Shown here in pieces: positions 9,081 to 18,442 of a DNA stretch of 64,000 nucleotides. The notes under the pieces were generated by a model that worked only from the letters and a program-made list of their open reading frames with translations, ran no database searches and was not told the DNA's origin. How positions within the stretch are numbered: the first letter of the stretch is position 1; every line of letters begins with the position of its first letter. The position numbers and the translations under genes are program-made. The DNA comes from Azoarcus sp. KH32C (lineage in GTDB: Bacteria; Pseudomonadota; Gammaproteobacteria; Burkholderiales; Rhodocyclaceae). The stretch is from contig NC_020516.1 in NCBI RefSeq assembly GCF_000349945.1, forward strand, positions 3,472,001 to 3,536,000. Direction: 5' to 3'.

Positions 9081-10358
9081 TCAGTGACGGGGACCGCGGA
9101 GGGTATCGAGAACGTCCGCGACCGTCAGGAATGATCCAAAGACGACGATTCTATCACCCTCCTGGGCGCATTGTTTCGCTTCGGAGAACGCCTCGGCCGG
9201 TCGATCGAAGCACCGGACATCGCCTTTCACACCCGCAGCCCGCATCCGCTCGGCGAGCGCATCGGCAGTCAGACCGCGCGATCCGGGCAAGGACGTGACG
9301 AGCCAGTGGTCGACACGATCCTGGATCAAACGAACGACGCCTTCCACATCCTTGTCTGCGAGCATCCCCAACACCGCCCACGTCTCAGGGAAGAATCCCA
9401 TGTTCGAGAGGTTTTCGGACAGCACGCCGGCGGCCTGAGGGTTGTGGGCGACATCAAGAACTACCGACGGCTTTCCGGGGAGAACCTGGAACCGCCCGGG
9501 GAGTTCGACGAGCATCATCCCCTGGCGCACCGCCTGCATCGACACCGGAATCCGATTGCGGAGAGTCTCCAGGGCCATCATTACAGCCGATGCATTCAGC
9601 AATTGGTTGGCACCGCGCAAGGCCGGATACGCGAGACCGCCACGACGCGTTCCGCTCCGGCTCCACCAGACCCACTGCGTCCGATCGCCGGAGAACCCGA
9701 AATCCTCGGTGACAAGGCGCAAGTCGGCCCGGATCTCGCGCGCGTGGGCGACCAGCGACGCTGGCGGCAGCGGGTCCGAACAGATCGCGGGACGCTCCGA
9801 TCGAAAGATCCCCGCCTTCTCGAAACCGATCTTCTCGCGCGTATCTCCGAGGTAGTCCATGTGATCCATAGCCACACCGGTGACGATTGCGCAGTCGGGA
9901 TCGATCGCATTGACGGCGTCGAGCCGTCCGCCAAGGCCAACCTCGAGAATCAGTACGTCAAGCGGTTCCCGACAGAAGCAATGCCACGCCGCGAGCGTAC
10001 CATGTTCGAAATAGGTCAGCGGCACCGCCCCGCGCACAGCCTCGACCGCGGCGAAGCCCTCAACAAGACGCTCGTCGGACAGTTCCACCCCATTGATGCG
10101 GACGCGTTCGTTGTAGCGCACGAGATGCGGGGATGTATAGCAGCCGACGCGGTAGCCGGCAGCCAGCAGGATCGCCTCGAGCATTGCGCAGGTCGACCCC
10201 TTGCCGTTCGTCCCGCCGACCGTGATGACCACGGCGTCGCTGACTGACTTGAGTGCATCCCGCACTTGCAGGACGCGCTCCAAACCGAGCTGGATGAACT
10301 GCGCATGCCTGCTTTCAAGCAGTTCGAGCCAACCGCTCAACGTATCAGGAAATTCCAT
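9081..10358 (-). CDS. folC: Bifunctional folylpolyglutamate/dihydrofolate synthase
   Basis: A 425-residue Mur-ligase-family ATPase that joins glutamate to dihydropteroate and extends folate polyglutamates. The ATP-binding loop GGTNGKGSTCAML is at about residues 47-59, and the family motifs SPHLVRYNERVRING and VTGVAMDHMDYLGD (the YLG catalytic region) are intact. It lies 8 bp before dedD and 17 bp after accD, consistent with co-transcription. Confidence 0.95.
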   Translation of the reverse strand: MEFPDTLSGWLELLESRHAQFIQLGLERVLQVRDALKSVSDAVVITVGGTNGKGSTCAMLEAILLAAGYRVGCYTSPHLVRYNERVRINGVELSDERLVEGFAAVEAVRGAVPLTYFEHGTLAAWHCFCREPLDVLILEVGLGGRLDAVNAIDPDCAIVTGVAMDHMDYLGDTREKIGFEKAGIFRSERPAICSDPLPPASLVAHAREIRADLRLVTEDFGFSGDRTQWVWWSRSGTRRGGLAYPALRGANQLLNASAVMMALETLRNRIPVSMQAVRQGMMLVELPGRFQVLPGKPSVVLDVAHNPQAAGVLSENLSNMGFFPETWAVLGMLADKDVEGVVRLIQDRVDHWLVTSLPGSRGLTADALAERMRAAGVKGDVRCFDRPAEAFSEAKQCAQEGDRIVVFGSFLTVADVLDTLRGPRH

Positions 10359-10375
10359 GTGACGCGATGAAAAGA

Positions 10376-11245
10376 TCAGACGCCGATCGCAGGCTGCCGC
10401 GTCAGCAGCGTAAGAACCTGAGCCAGCTTCGCGCGCATTTCGCGCCGATCGACGATCATGTCGATCGCCCCCTTCTCGAGCAGAAACTCGGATCGCTGGA
10501 AGCCCTCAGGCAGCGTTTCACGCACGGTCTGCTCGATCACGCGCGGCCCGGCAAAGCCGATCAGCGCGCCCGGCTCGGCGATCACTACGTCGCCCATGAA
10601 CGCAAAGCTCGCGGACACTCCCCCCATCGTCGGATCGGTAAGGATCGTCAGGAAAGGCAGCTTGCGCTGCGTCAGTTGCGTCAGGACCGCGGTCGTCTTC
10701 GCCATCTGCATCAGCGAGAACAAACCTTCCTGCATCCGTGCTCCACCCGTTGCCGTGATGCAGATGAAAGGCAGGCGTTGCTCCAATGCGGCTTTCGCCC
10801 CCCGCACGAAGCGTTCGCCGACGACGGAGCCCATGGAGCCGCCGAGAAATTCGAACTCGAAACACGCGACCACCACCGGCACGGTAAGGATGGAACCTTG
10901 CATGACGACCATCGCGTCGGCTTCGCCCGTGTCGTCGATCGCGGTGGAGAGGCGTTCGGTATAGCGGCGCGAATCCTTGAACTTGAGCGGATCGACCGGA
11001 AGCACCTCGTTCCCGATTTCGAAGCGCCCCTCGGCATCGAGCAGAAGATCGAGGCGTGCCCGCGCGCGCAGGCGCTGATGGTGACCACACTTGGGGCAAA
11101 CGCTCTGATTGCTTTCAAGATCGGAACGATAAAGCACCGCCTCACAGGCGGGACACTTGCTCCACAGGCCTTCCGGAATGGACTTGCGTGCTGCGGATTC
11201 CGCCCGCTTGATCTTGGGCGGCAGAAGTTTCTGAAGCCAACTCAT
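10376..11245 (-). CDS. accD: Acetyl-CoA carboxylase carboxyltransferase subunit beta
   Basis: A 289-residue carboxyltransferase beta subunit for malonyl-CoA synthesis. The N-terminal zinc ribbon has cysteines at 31, 34, 50 and 53 (CPAC...CPKC). The crotonase-like core includes GGSMGSVVGERFVRG and ATGGARMQEG, which binds acetyl-CoA and carboxybiotin together with AccA. The start codon overlaps the trpA stop by four bases, so translation is probably coupled. The trp-accD-folC order is typical of beta- and gammaproteobacteria. Confidence 0.97.
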   Translation of the reverse strand: MSWLQKLLPPKIKRAESAARKSIPEGLWSKCPACEAVLYRSDLESNQSVCPKCGHHQRLRARARLDLLLDAEGRFEIGNEVLPVDPLKFKDSRRYTERLSTAIDDTGEADAMVVMQGSILTVPVVVACFEFEFLGGSMGSVVGERFVRGAKAALEQRLPFICITATGGARMQEGLFSLMQMAKTTAVLTQLTQRKLPFLTILTDPTMGGVSASFAFMGDVVIAEPGALIGFAGPRVIEQTVRETLPEGFQRSEFLLEKGAIDMIVDRREMRAKLAQVLTLLTRQPAIGV

Positions 11246-12057
11246 CGCGGCGCTCCCTGAATCTGATCGAGTGCGGAACGGATACCGCTCACGAACGAGC
11301 GCACGTTTTCAACCGCCTGGTCCCGCGGACTTTTTTCGATTTCTTCGATGATCCGACTGCCGATCACCACCGCATCGGCCACCTCGCCAATCCGGCGTGC
11401 CGATTCGGCATCCCGGATTCCAAACCCGACGCCGACCGGCATCCCTACCCGGGCACGGATGTGCGGCAGACGTGCCGCCACCTCGTCAAAGTCGAGCGCC
11501 GCCGAGCCGGTCACCCCCTTCAGCGACACGTAGTAGATGTAGCCACTGCCAGCGCGGGCAACGTCGTCGAAACGCTGCTCGGTCGAGGTCGGGGCCAGCA
11601 GGAAGATCGGATCGAGTCCAGCCTTTCGCACTGCCGCCGAGAACGCCTCGCACTCCTCCGGCGGATAGTCGACAACGAGCACGCCGTCGACTCCCGCGTC
11701 GCGGGCAGCTTCGACGAAACGCTCGACGCCCATCGCCTCAATCGGGTTGGCGTATCCCATCAAGACGACCGGCGTCACCTGGTTCCCACCCCGGAATGCG
11801 CTCACAACCTCGAGCACTTTGCGGAGGTTCATGCCATTCGCCAGGGCGCGCTCCGATGCGCGCTGGATGGTCGGCCCATCGGCCATCGGATCCGAAAACG
11901 GCACGCCAAGCTCGATGATGTCCGCCCCCCCTTCGACGAGTGCCTGCATCAAGGGCAGGGTCAAATCGGGCGCCGGATCTCCGGCGGTGATGAACGGAAT
12001 CAGCGCCCGCCGCCCGTTGGCCTGCAAACGCTGAAATACTGACTGGATTCTTGACAT
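11242..12057 (-). CDS. trpA: Tryptophan synthase alpha chain
   Basis: A 271-residue TIM-barrel protein that cleaves indole-3-glycerol phosphate and channels indole to TrpB. It carries the family motifs FITAGDPAPDLT and ELGVPFSDPMADGP (with the catalytic Glu/Asp region), and LLAPTSTEQR. The start at 12057 (MSRIQSVFQRLQ) matches the family; the same frame remains open for another 95 codons upstream, but that stretch is out-of-frame trpB. It overlaps accD by 4 bp. Confidence 0.96.
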   Translation of the reverse strand: MSRIQSVFQRLQANGRRALIPFITAGDPAPDLTLPLMQALVEGGADIIELGVPFSDPMADGPTIQRASERALANGMNLRKVLEVVSAFRGGNQVTPVVLMGYANPIEAMGVERFVEAARDAGVDGVLVVDYPPEECEAFSAAVRKAGLDPIFLLAPTSTEQRFDDVARAGSGYIYYVSLKGVTGSAALDFDEVAARLPHIRARVGMPVGVGFGIRDAESARRIGEVADAVVIGSRIIEEIEKSPRDQAVENVRSFVSGIRSALDQIQGAPR

Positions 12058-12098
12058 AGGGATTTCGCACAGGCGCGGGCCGCAGCGGCCCGCGGAAA

Positions 12099-13310
12099 TC
12101 AGAACTGGATGCCGGAACGCTCGGCGACCGTATGCATGTCCTTGTCGCCACGACCGGACAGATTGACCAGCAGAACCTTGTCGCGAGGCAAGGTCGGCGC
12201 AAGCTTTGCCGCATAGGCCAGCGCGTGGGACGACTCCAGCGCCGGGATGATGCCTTCCAGGCGGCACAGATCGTGGAACGCCTTCAGCGCCTCGGCATCG
12301 GTCACCCCAACGTATTCGGCCCGTTCGCTGTCCTTCAGCCACGCATGCTCGGGACCGACGCCCGGATAGTCGAGACCGGCGGAAATCGAATGCGTCTCGA
12401 TGATCTGGCCGTCGTCATCCTGCAGCAGATAGGTGCGGTTGCCGTGAAGCACGCCCGGCCGACCGGCCGTCAGGCTGGCCGCATGATGACCGGTCTCGAC
12501 ACCTTCGCCGGCCGCCTCGACGCCGACGAGGCGCACGCCGGCAATGTCGATGTAGGGATAGAAGATCCCCATGGCGTTCGAACCGCCACCGACGCAGGCA
12601 ATCACATAGTCCGGCTGGCGCCCCACCATCTCAGGCATCTGTGTGAGGCACTCGGTACCGATCACGGCCTGGAAATCACGCACCATCATCGGGTACGGAT
12701 GGGGACCGGCGACGGTTCCGATGATGTAGAAGGTGTCGTGGATGTTGGTCACCCAATCGCGCATCGCCTCATTGAGCGCGTCCTTCAGCGTCTTGGAGCC
12801 CGATTCGACCGGAACGACACGTGCGCCGAGCAGCTTCATCCGATAGACGTTGGCGGCCTGGCGCTTGATGTCTTCGGCGCCCATGTAGACGACGCATTCC
12901 ATGCCGTAGCGGGCGGCCACGGTCGCCGTCGCGACCCCATGCTGCCCGGCTCCGGTTTCGGCAATCACGCGCGGCTTGCCCATATAGCGGGCAACCAGCG
13001 CCTGGCCGATGCAGTTGTTTACCTTGTGCGCGCCGGTATGGTTGAGATCCTCGCGCTTCAGGTAGATCTGCGCGCCGCCCAGCAATTCGGACCAGCGGCG
13101 TGCGTGGTAGACGGGGCTCGGACGACCGACATAGTGTTTGAGTTCGTACTCGAACTCCGCCACGAATGCCGGATTCTGCCGGCATGTGTCATACGCAGCC
13201 TTGAGTTCCTCAAGCGCCGGGATCAGCGTCTCTGCGACAAACACCCCGCCGTAAGGACCGAAATGACCGCTCGAGTCGGGAAACTGGTAAGGCTTGTCAG
13301 CCATCTGCAT
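12099..13310 (-). CDS. trpB: Tryptophan synthase beta chain
   Basis: A 403-residue PLP enzyme that condenses indole with serine. The PLP lysine lies in NHTGAHKVNNCIGQA, the phosphate loop is CVGGGSNAMG, and the channel-region segment GRPSPVYHARR is conserved. ATG 13310 and ATG 13304 (MADKPYQF) are both possible starts. Its 5' end overlaps trpF (stop at 13297), so trpF-trpB-trpA form one translationally coupled set. No trp leader peptide is visible because the genes lie deep inside an operon. Confidence 0.96.
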   Translation of the reverse strand: MQMADKPYQFPDSSGHFGPYGGVFVAETLIPALEELKAAYDTCRQNPAFVAEFEYELKHYVGRPSPVYHARRWSELLGGAQIYLKREDLNHTGAHKVNNCIGQALVARYMGKPRVIAETGAGQHGVATATVAARYGMECVVYMGAEDIKRQAANVYRMKLLGARVVPVESGSKTLKDALNEAMRDWVTNIHDTFYIIGTVAGPHPYPMMVRDFQAVIGTECLTQMPEMVGRQPDYVIACVGGGSNAMGIFYPYIDIAGVRLVGVEAAGEGVETGHHAASLTAGRPGVLHGNRTYLLQDDDGQIIETHSISAGLDYPGVGPEHAWLKDSERAEYVGVTDAEALKAFHDLCRLEGIIPALESSHALAYAAKLAPTLPRDKVLLVNLSGRGDKDMHTVAERSGIQF

Positions 13311-13920
13311 GTCGAACTCCAGCGATGAATGCGGCGATCAGCGCCGCATCCTTGATGCCCTTGCCCGTTTCCACGCCACTGGACACGTCGACCGCCCAAG
13401 GCCTGACGCGGCGCACTGCCTCGCCGACATTGTCGGGATCGAGACCGCCGGACAGGATTAGACGCTTGCCGAGATCAGCGGGAATCAGGGACCAATCGAA
13501 TACCTTGCCCCCGCCGCCGTAGCCCTCGACGAATGCATCGAGAAGAAGGCCAGCCGCCGATGGGTAGCAAGCCGAGAATTCTACCAGATCGACCCCCGGA
13601 CGTACGCGCGCCGCCTTGATCCAGGGTCTACCGTAGCGGGCACAGTCGGCCTCAGGCTCGTCCCCGTGAAATTGCAGCAACTGAAGAGGCACGTGCCGCA
13701 GTGCATCTTCTACGAACGAGGGCTCGGGATTCACGAAAAGCCCCACCGTCGTGACAAATGGCGGAATCACCGCCGCAAGCTCGGCAGCGCGCTCGAACGA
13801 GACGAAGCGCGGGCTGGGCGGATAGAACACCAGCCCGATCGCATCGGCGCCGGCCTCGACGGCGGCGACAACATCGTCGACGCGAGTCAGGCCGCAGATC
13901 TTTACTCGGGTCCTGGTCAC
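13297..13920 (-). CDS. trpF: Phosphoribosylanthranilate isomerase
   Basis: A 207-residue single-domain isomerase of tryptophan synthesis. The catalytic cysteine is in VKICGLTRVDD near the N-terminus, and the general-acid aspartate and phosphate-binding segment appear in LSGGLDPDNV and AVDVSSGVETGKGIKD. It is monofunctional, not fused to trpC. It overlaps trpB by 14 bp, and its start lies immediately next to the truA stop codon (13921). Confidence 0.95.
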   Translation of the reverse strand: MTRTRVKICGLTRVDDVVAAVEAGADAIGLVFYPPSPRFVSFERAAELAAVIPPFVTTVGLFVNPEPSFVEDALRHVPLQLLQFHGDEPEADCARYGRPWIKAARVRPGVDLVEFSACYPSAAGLLLDAFVEGYGGGGKVFDWSLIPADLGKRLILSGGLDPDNVGEAVRRVRPWAVDVSSGVETGKGIKDAALIAAFIAGVRHADG

Positions 13921-14715
13921 TCAAGAAAGTGGGATACGCGGGACCGCGATGATACGCCCTTCATTGGGCAGGGGCCAGTGCGGCTGGTACTCGACGCCAC
14001 ACAGATACAGGCCGTCTGCCGGAAAGGTCGGCGCAGCATGGACCCTGTCCCGCGCATGAAGCAACTCTTCCACCCAGGCGGGAGGGTAAGTGCCTTTCCC
14101 GACGTACACGAGGGCACCGACAAGGTTTCTAACCATGTGGTGCAAGAAAGCGTTGGCCCAGAAATCGAAAATCACGTATTCGCCTTGGCGATGAACGCGC
14201 GCTTCATGCATCACCTTGAGCGGCGATTTGGCTTGGCATCCGGCAGCACGGAAAGAGGAGAAGTCATGGAGGCCTTCCAGCCGCGCGGCGGCATCGCTCA
14301 TTGCATGTTCATTGAGCGGCAGATGAAACCAGCCGACTCGGCCAGAAAGGATGGCCGGCCTTACAGGCGCGTTGTGAAGCACGTACCGGTAGCGGCGGGA
14401 AACGGCGCTGAAACGCGCATGAAAGGTCTCACTCACCTCCGCCGCCCAGCGAACGGCGACGCTCCGCGGCAGCTTGTTATTGACGCCGCGCACCCATGCC
14501 CCAAGGGGCCGCACCACCGACACGTCGAAATGCGCGACCTGCGCCGTCGCATGGACGCCCGCATCGGTGCGTCCGGCGCAGTGCAGGCGCACTGACTGCC
14601 CTGCTATCCCGGCCAGGGCCGCTTCCAGATGATCCTGGACGGTCAACGCGTTGGCCTGGCTTTGCCAACCGCGAAACGCATCCCCGGCGTACTCGACTCC
14701 CAGCGCGATCCTCAT
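13921..14715 (-). CDS. truA: tRNA pseudouridine(38-40) synthase
   Basis: A 264-residue pseudouridine synthase acting on the anticodon stem-loop of many tRNAs. The catalytic aspartate is in CAGRTDAGVHATAQVAHFD, and FLHHMVRNLVGALVYVG is the family C-terminal signature. The start at 14715 (MRIALGVEYAGDAFRGWQ) fits homologues; 47 extra in-frame codons upstream overlap the membrane-protein gene and are not family-like. Placement between fimV and trpF follows the order seen in pseudomonads and many betaproteobacteria. Confidence 0.95.
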   Translation of the reverse strand: MRIALGVEYAGDAFRGWQSQANALTVQDHLEAALAGIAGQSVRLHCAGRTDAGVHATAQVAHFDVSVVRPLGAWVRGVNNKLPRSVAVRWAAEVSETFHARFSAVSRRYRYVLHNAPVRPAILSGRVGWFHLPLNEHAMSDAAARLEGLHDFSSFRAAGCQAKSPLKVMHEARVHRQGEYVIFDFWANAFLHHMVRNLVGALVYVGKGTYPPAWVEELLHARDRVHAAPTFPADGLYLCGVEYQPHWPLPNEGRIIAVPRIPLS

Positions 14716-15362
14716 GCCCGGAATTCCAGGAGGGCAAGGAGGACCACACCGACAAGGACTGCAATCGTCAACTGACCGTAGCCGAGCGGTTCCCGAACGA
14801 TCGAGATCGATGTCGCGCCCTTGTGATGTAGCGGCGTGGTGTCGTCTTCCAGCCACGAACGCCAGCCCCCCGAAGGCGTTGCCTCAACGTAGCTCAGTAC
14901 CAGCATCAGGCGCACCGCAAGCCGGTCGGCCGGAAGACCGACCCGCTCGAAGGGATGAAACAAGGCATACAGGCCTCCGACCAACCGCGGCACGGAGAGA
15001 TACTCAAGTAGGCCTGCGACGCACAGCACCACGCCGACCAGACGCCCCAGGTGATCCGCTGCCAAGGCAAGCCCTTCGCGGGTGGGACTCAGGACTGGAA
15101 GCGCGGCCCAGAGCGACTCGCCAGGAGTGAACCAGGCAAAGAAAATCACAAGCGCAAGCACCAGGAAGCGGATTCTCCGCAACAATCGAAAGCTGCGTTC
15201 TTTGGCGAAACGAAACGCGAGAAGGCTCCCGGCGACAACTGACACAATCAGCCAGGTCGGCGAAACAAACTGCAGGGCCGCCACCCCTGCAATCCAAGAA
15301 GCGATCAGCAAACCTGCATGCATCAAAACAAGGGCCGTCCGGTTGCCCCGACGGCCTTCCAA
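14712..15362 (-). CDS. Putative membrane protein related to EcfT/CbiQ transporter components
   Basis: A 216-residue (203 if ATG 15323 is used) hydrophobic protein with about five predicted transmembrane segments: LVLMHAGLLIASWIAGVAAL, WLIVSVVAGSLLAF, FLVLALVIFFAWFT, LGRLVGVVLCVAGLLEYL and a C-terminal LTIAVLVGVVLLALL. The central FTPGESLW and PTREGLALAA segments resemble CbiQ/EcfT-type T components of energy-coupling factor transporters. No A- or S-component gene is adjacent, so a transport role is unproven. It overlaps truA by 4 bp and lies 32 bp after fimV. Confidence 0.65.
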   Translation of the reverse strand: MEGRRGNRTALVLMHAGLLIASWIAGVAALQFVSPTWLIVSVVAGSLLAFRFAKERSFRLLRRIRFLVLALVIFFAWFTPGESLWAALPVLSPTREGLALAADHLGRLVGVVLCVAGLLEYLSVPRLVGGLYALFHPFERVGLPADRLAVRLMLVLSYVEATPSGGWRSWLEDDTTPLHHKGATSISIVREPLGYGQLTIAVLVGVVLLALLEFRA

Positions 15363-15394
15363 CTCCTCAGTTACGCAGAATGGGCGGAATGGAT

Positions 15395-18214
15395 TCAGCC
15401 GAGACGACCGAGCAATTCGGCCGCTGCCTGCCGCTGTTCGGCGGATCCTTCGCGCTGCACTTCTTCGAGCAGTTCTCGCGCGCCCTCGCTATCACCCATT
15501 TCTTCGTAGGCTCGCGCCAACTCGAGCTTGGTGTTGACCTCCTCGAGCACATCGGCGGGAATCCCTTCATCGCCGGACAAAGGCCCAACTCCCCCCGTCG
15601 CCAGCGCAACCTCCTCGAACTTGGGAGACGCGAGCGTCTCCGACTGCGCGATGGCTTCCGCCGGCGCTTCAAGTTCCAGATCGATACTTGAAAGATCGAT
15701 CGCCGGGCCCGACGCAATCCCGCTCACCGGCGCGACTTCACCGGCATCCTCGAGATTGAAGTCGAAATCCAGCAAGCTACTGTCAAAGCTGGTCTTTTCG
15801 AGATCGACAGGCTCAGACGCCGACGTCAGGCTTTCCTCTCCACCGACGACGGTTGCATCCAGGTTGAACTCTCGCGCTTCTTCCTCATCGACCGCGACCG
15901 TTGGCGTCGCGACACCGAGATCGAACTCCAGCCCCTGATCGGCCGCCGCAAATTCGAGCCCCTCGCCAATCACCGTTTCGTTGAGCTGCGCGCTTTCCGC
16001 TTCCCGTTCCGGAGCCTTCGTCACCTCAACAGGCGTTTCAGCCGACGCTCCCGCGATATCCAGGTCGAGCTCGAATTCGCCGCCATTCAACTCCGGCACC
16101 TCTGGCAACGGCGACGACTGAGCGTCACCGAGGCCCAAGCCTGCATCGAGATCGAAATCGAGCGCATTCGAGTCGATCTCGGGCAAGGCTTCGAGTTCGA
16201 CTTCATCCGCGGGAAGCGGCTCGGAAGGTTCCGACGTTGGCAGGAAAGGCGCCTCATCCGCTCGCTGCGTCGCAGCGTCGAACGACGGACCGCCAAAGTC
16301 CATGGCCGGCGCCTCGGCCGCCGCCAGAGCGCCCCCTGCGAGGGCCCCGGCTGCCACCCCACCCAGTGCGGACGCGGCCGCCCGTCCGACCGGGGTGGCG
16401 CCGCGGTACAAGGGATTGTCCGGGTCAATTCGGCGACCCATTTCCGCCGCCTTTGCCCATTCCGGACCTTCGCCACCGGTACGGCCATACAAGTCCGTGG
16501 CCGTTGTCTCGAACGCTTTGGCATTGTTGCGCTGGGCGTAGATTTCCAGCAACTTTACGTAGATCGCCAGACGCGCTCCATCGGTCTTCAAGGCGTCGAG
16601 CAGAATCTCTTCTGCCTGGGCGTCCCGCCCGTAAGCCATATACACGTCGGCTTCGGCCACCGGATCGACGCCTTCATCGGTGTCGATCGCGGACAGCCCC
16701 GACTGGCTGAAATCAGTGTGAAGTACGCTGCTTTCACCGGTATTGACGCTCTGCCCCCCCGTCTTGCCAAAGACCGAGTTGGTCTCGACGGGGAATTCGC
16801 TCGCCGGCGCAGCCCCAGCCGATGCCGCCTGCTGGCGGCGCTGGCGCACCTTCAGGCCGGCATAGGCGAGGAGCAGCGCGAGAACACCGCCTCCACCTGC
16901 CAGCATCGACGGATTGTCCAGCAGGCTCTGCAGAAAGCTAGGCTCTTCTGTCGTTACAGGGGGCGTTGCAGGAACCGGAGGTTTCGGTGCCGGCTTCGGC
17001 GCCTCGGCGGGAGGCGTCGTCGGTACAGCGGCAGGTGGAGCCGCTTCGGCAGGCTTCTCGGGCGCAGGTGCGCTGGGGGCAGCAGGCGATGCCGCGCCGC
17101 TCGGTCCCTGCTGCTGCATCTGCGCAAGCCCTTGATTACGCACTTCGATCAACTGCTGCATCTTGCGGATGCTGTCCTCGAGTGCCACGAGACGGCTATT
17201 CGCCTCGTCAAGCGCCTTTCCTCGTGCGGTCACCTCTTCTTCGAGCGCCTGAAGGCGCGCCAACCGCGCATCCTCCACGTTGCCCTTTGCCGGAGCGGCG
17301 GATCCCGCCCCACCCGACACCTTGACCTGGTCGCCGGAAGCCGAGTGCGCGGACTCACTAACCTTCGGCACGATAGAACCCGCGTCGCCTCGCGACGGCG
17401 CCTGTTCCGCGGCCGCAGGCCGGGACGCCACCGTCGACGCCAACGTACGGCGATAAGACTGAAAATCAGCCGACTGCGTCAGCACTTCGCGGCGAGCCTG
17501 GCCAGGATCGATCGCGCGAACTTCTGTCTCAGGCGGCACGTTGAGAATCGCGCCGGCACGGAGTCGATTGACGTTGCCATCATCGAACGCCCCCGGATTC
17601 GCGCGGAATAACGCCAACAGCATCTGTTCGAGACTCGTCCCGGACGGCCGGTTCGATTCCGCGATGCGTCGCAAGGTGTCGCCGCGCTGGACACGGTAAC
17701 GATCGCCGCCCGAACCTTCACGGTCTGCGGCTGGAGTCACGGCCGCTGCAGGCCGCGCGCTACTGGACGCTGCCGCCGGACGTGCGGCAACGGGAGCCGG
17801 CAGCTGCGCGGCAACCGGCACCGGATCGAGCAGGAAGGTGTATTCCCGCACCATCCGGCCTGCGGACCAATTCAGCTCAAGCAGCAGCTCGACGAAGGGC
17901 TCGCTGAAGGGCCGATCACTCGAAATCTTAACGACGGACCGGGCTCCACGACGCTCCACCGCGAAGCGCAGCGATGCGATTGCCGGCGAGTACTGCAAGC
18001 TCGCCTGCTTGAACGCATCGGCCGGCGCCACGTTTGCCGACATCGACTGCAGCTCTTCCGCCGTTGCATTCAACTCGATTTCGGCCCGGAGCGGCTGCCC
18101 GATACCGCTGAAAACATGGATCGAACCGAGTCCGGCGGCATGGCTGCCAAAGGGAAGCATTGCGATCGCGGTCGCGATCAGTGAGGCCTTGATCGATGTT
18201 TTCATGGTTGTCAT
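15395..18214 (-). CDS. fimV: FimV-family pilus assembly/polar hub protein
   Basis: A 939-residue inner-membrane protein. It has a signal peptide (to about residue 27, SHAAGLG), an N-terminal FimV domain (GSIHVFSGIGQPLRAEIEL), a LysM peptidoglycan-binding domain (about 170-230, GDRYRVQRGDTLRRIAESN), a coiled coil (about 320-365), a Pro/Ala linker, one transmembrane helix (about 435-455), and a large acidic cytoplasmic part. It ends in the conserved FimV C-terminal TPR-like module (VNTKLELARAYEEMGDSEGA). FimV family proteins organise type IV pilus machinery and cell poles. The asd-fimV-truA order is conserved. ATG 18205 is an alternative start. Confidence 0.93.
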   Translation of the reverse strand: MTTMKTSIKASLIATAIAMLPFGSHAAGLGSIHVFSGIGQPLRAEIELNATAEELQSMSANVAPADAFKQASLQYSPAIASLRFAVERRGARSVVKISSDRPFSEPFVELLLELNWSAGRMVREYTFLLDPVPVAAQLPAPVAARPAAASSSARPAAAVTPAADREGSGGDRYRVQRGDTLRRIAESNRPSGTSLEQMLLALFRANPGAFDDGNVNRLRAGAILNVPPETEVRAIDPGQARREVLTQSADFQSYRRTLASTVASRPAAAEQAPSRGDAGSIVPKVSESAHSASGDQVKVSGGAGSAAPAKGNVEDARLARLQALEEEVTARGKALDEANSRLVALEDSIRKMQQLIEVRNQGLAQMQQQGPSGAASPAAPSAPAPEKPAEAAPPAAVPTTPPAEAPKPAPKPPVPATPPVTTEEPSFLQSLLDNPSMLAGGGGVLALLLAYAGLKVRQRRQQAASAGAAPASEFPVETNSVFGKTGGQSVNTGESSVLHTDFSQSGLSAIDTDEGVDPVAEADVYMAYGRDAQAEEILLDALKTDGARLAIYVKLLEIYAQRNNAKAFETTATDLYGRTGGEGPEWAKAAEMGRRIDPDNPLYRGATPVGRAAASALGGVAAGALAGGALAAAEAPAMDFGGPSFDAATQRADEAPFLPTSEPSEPLPADEVELEALPEIDSNALDFDLDAGLGLGDAQSSPLPEVPELNGGEFELDLDIAGASAETPVEVTKAPEREAESAQLNETVIGEGLEFAAADQGLEFDLGVATPTVAVDEEEAREFNLDATVVGGEESLTSASEPVDLEKTSFDSSLLDFDFNLEDAGEVAPVSGIASGPAIDLSSIDLELEAPAEAIAQSETLASPKFEEVALATGGVGPLSGDEGIPADVLEEVNTKLELARAYEEMGDSEGARELLEEVQREGSAEQRQAAAELLGRLG

Positions 18215-18394
18215 ATCATCCGCACCCTAGCATGGGCAGCAAACTGCGTGGATTTTGGACGTGGCGGATCGGTCCGTGCAAACGGCATGCCGGGCAATCT
18301 AGCATTTTGTTTAAATTTGCGCAGCAATTCTTTAATTGCCAACGCAATTTGCTGGCGATCCACCGGCCGAGCCCGGAGCCGAAGGCGCGTATCG

Positions 18395-18429
18395 CCAAAC
18401 CACGGGGAAGGCGTCAGGCCCTCCCCGTG
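18395..18429 (-). terminator. Putative terminator after asd
   Basis: An inverted repeat CACGGGGA (18401-18408) and TCCCCGTG (18422-18429) lies 14 bp past the asd stop. On the - strand it is followed by GTTTGG, a weak T-rich tail. It would separate asd from fimV at least partly. Confidence 0.55.
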
Positions 18430-18442
18430 CGTCTGCTCGACC

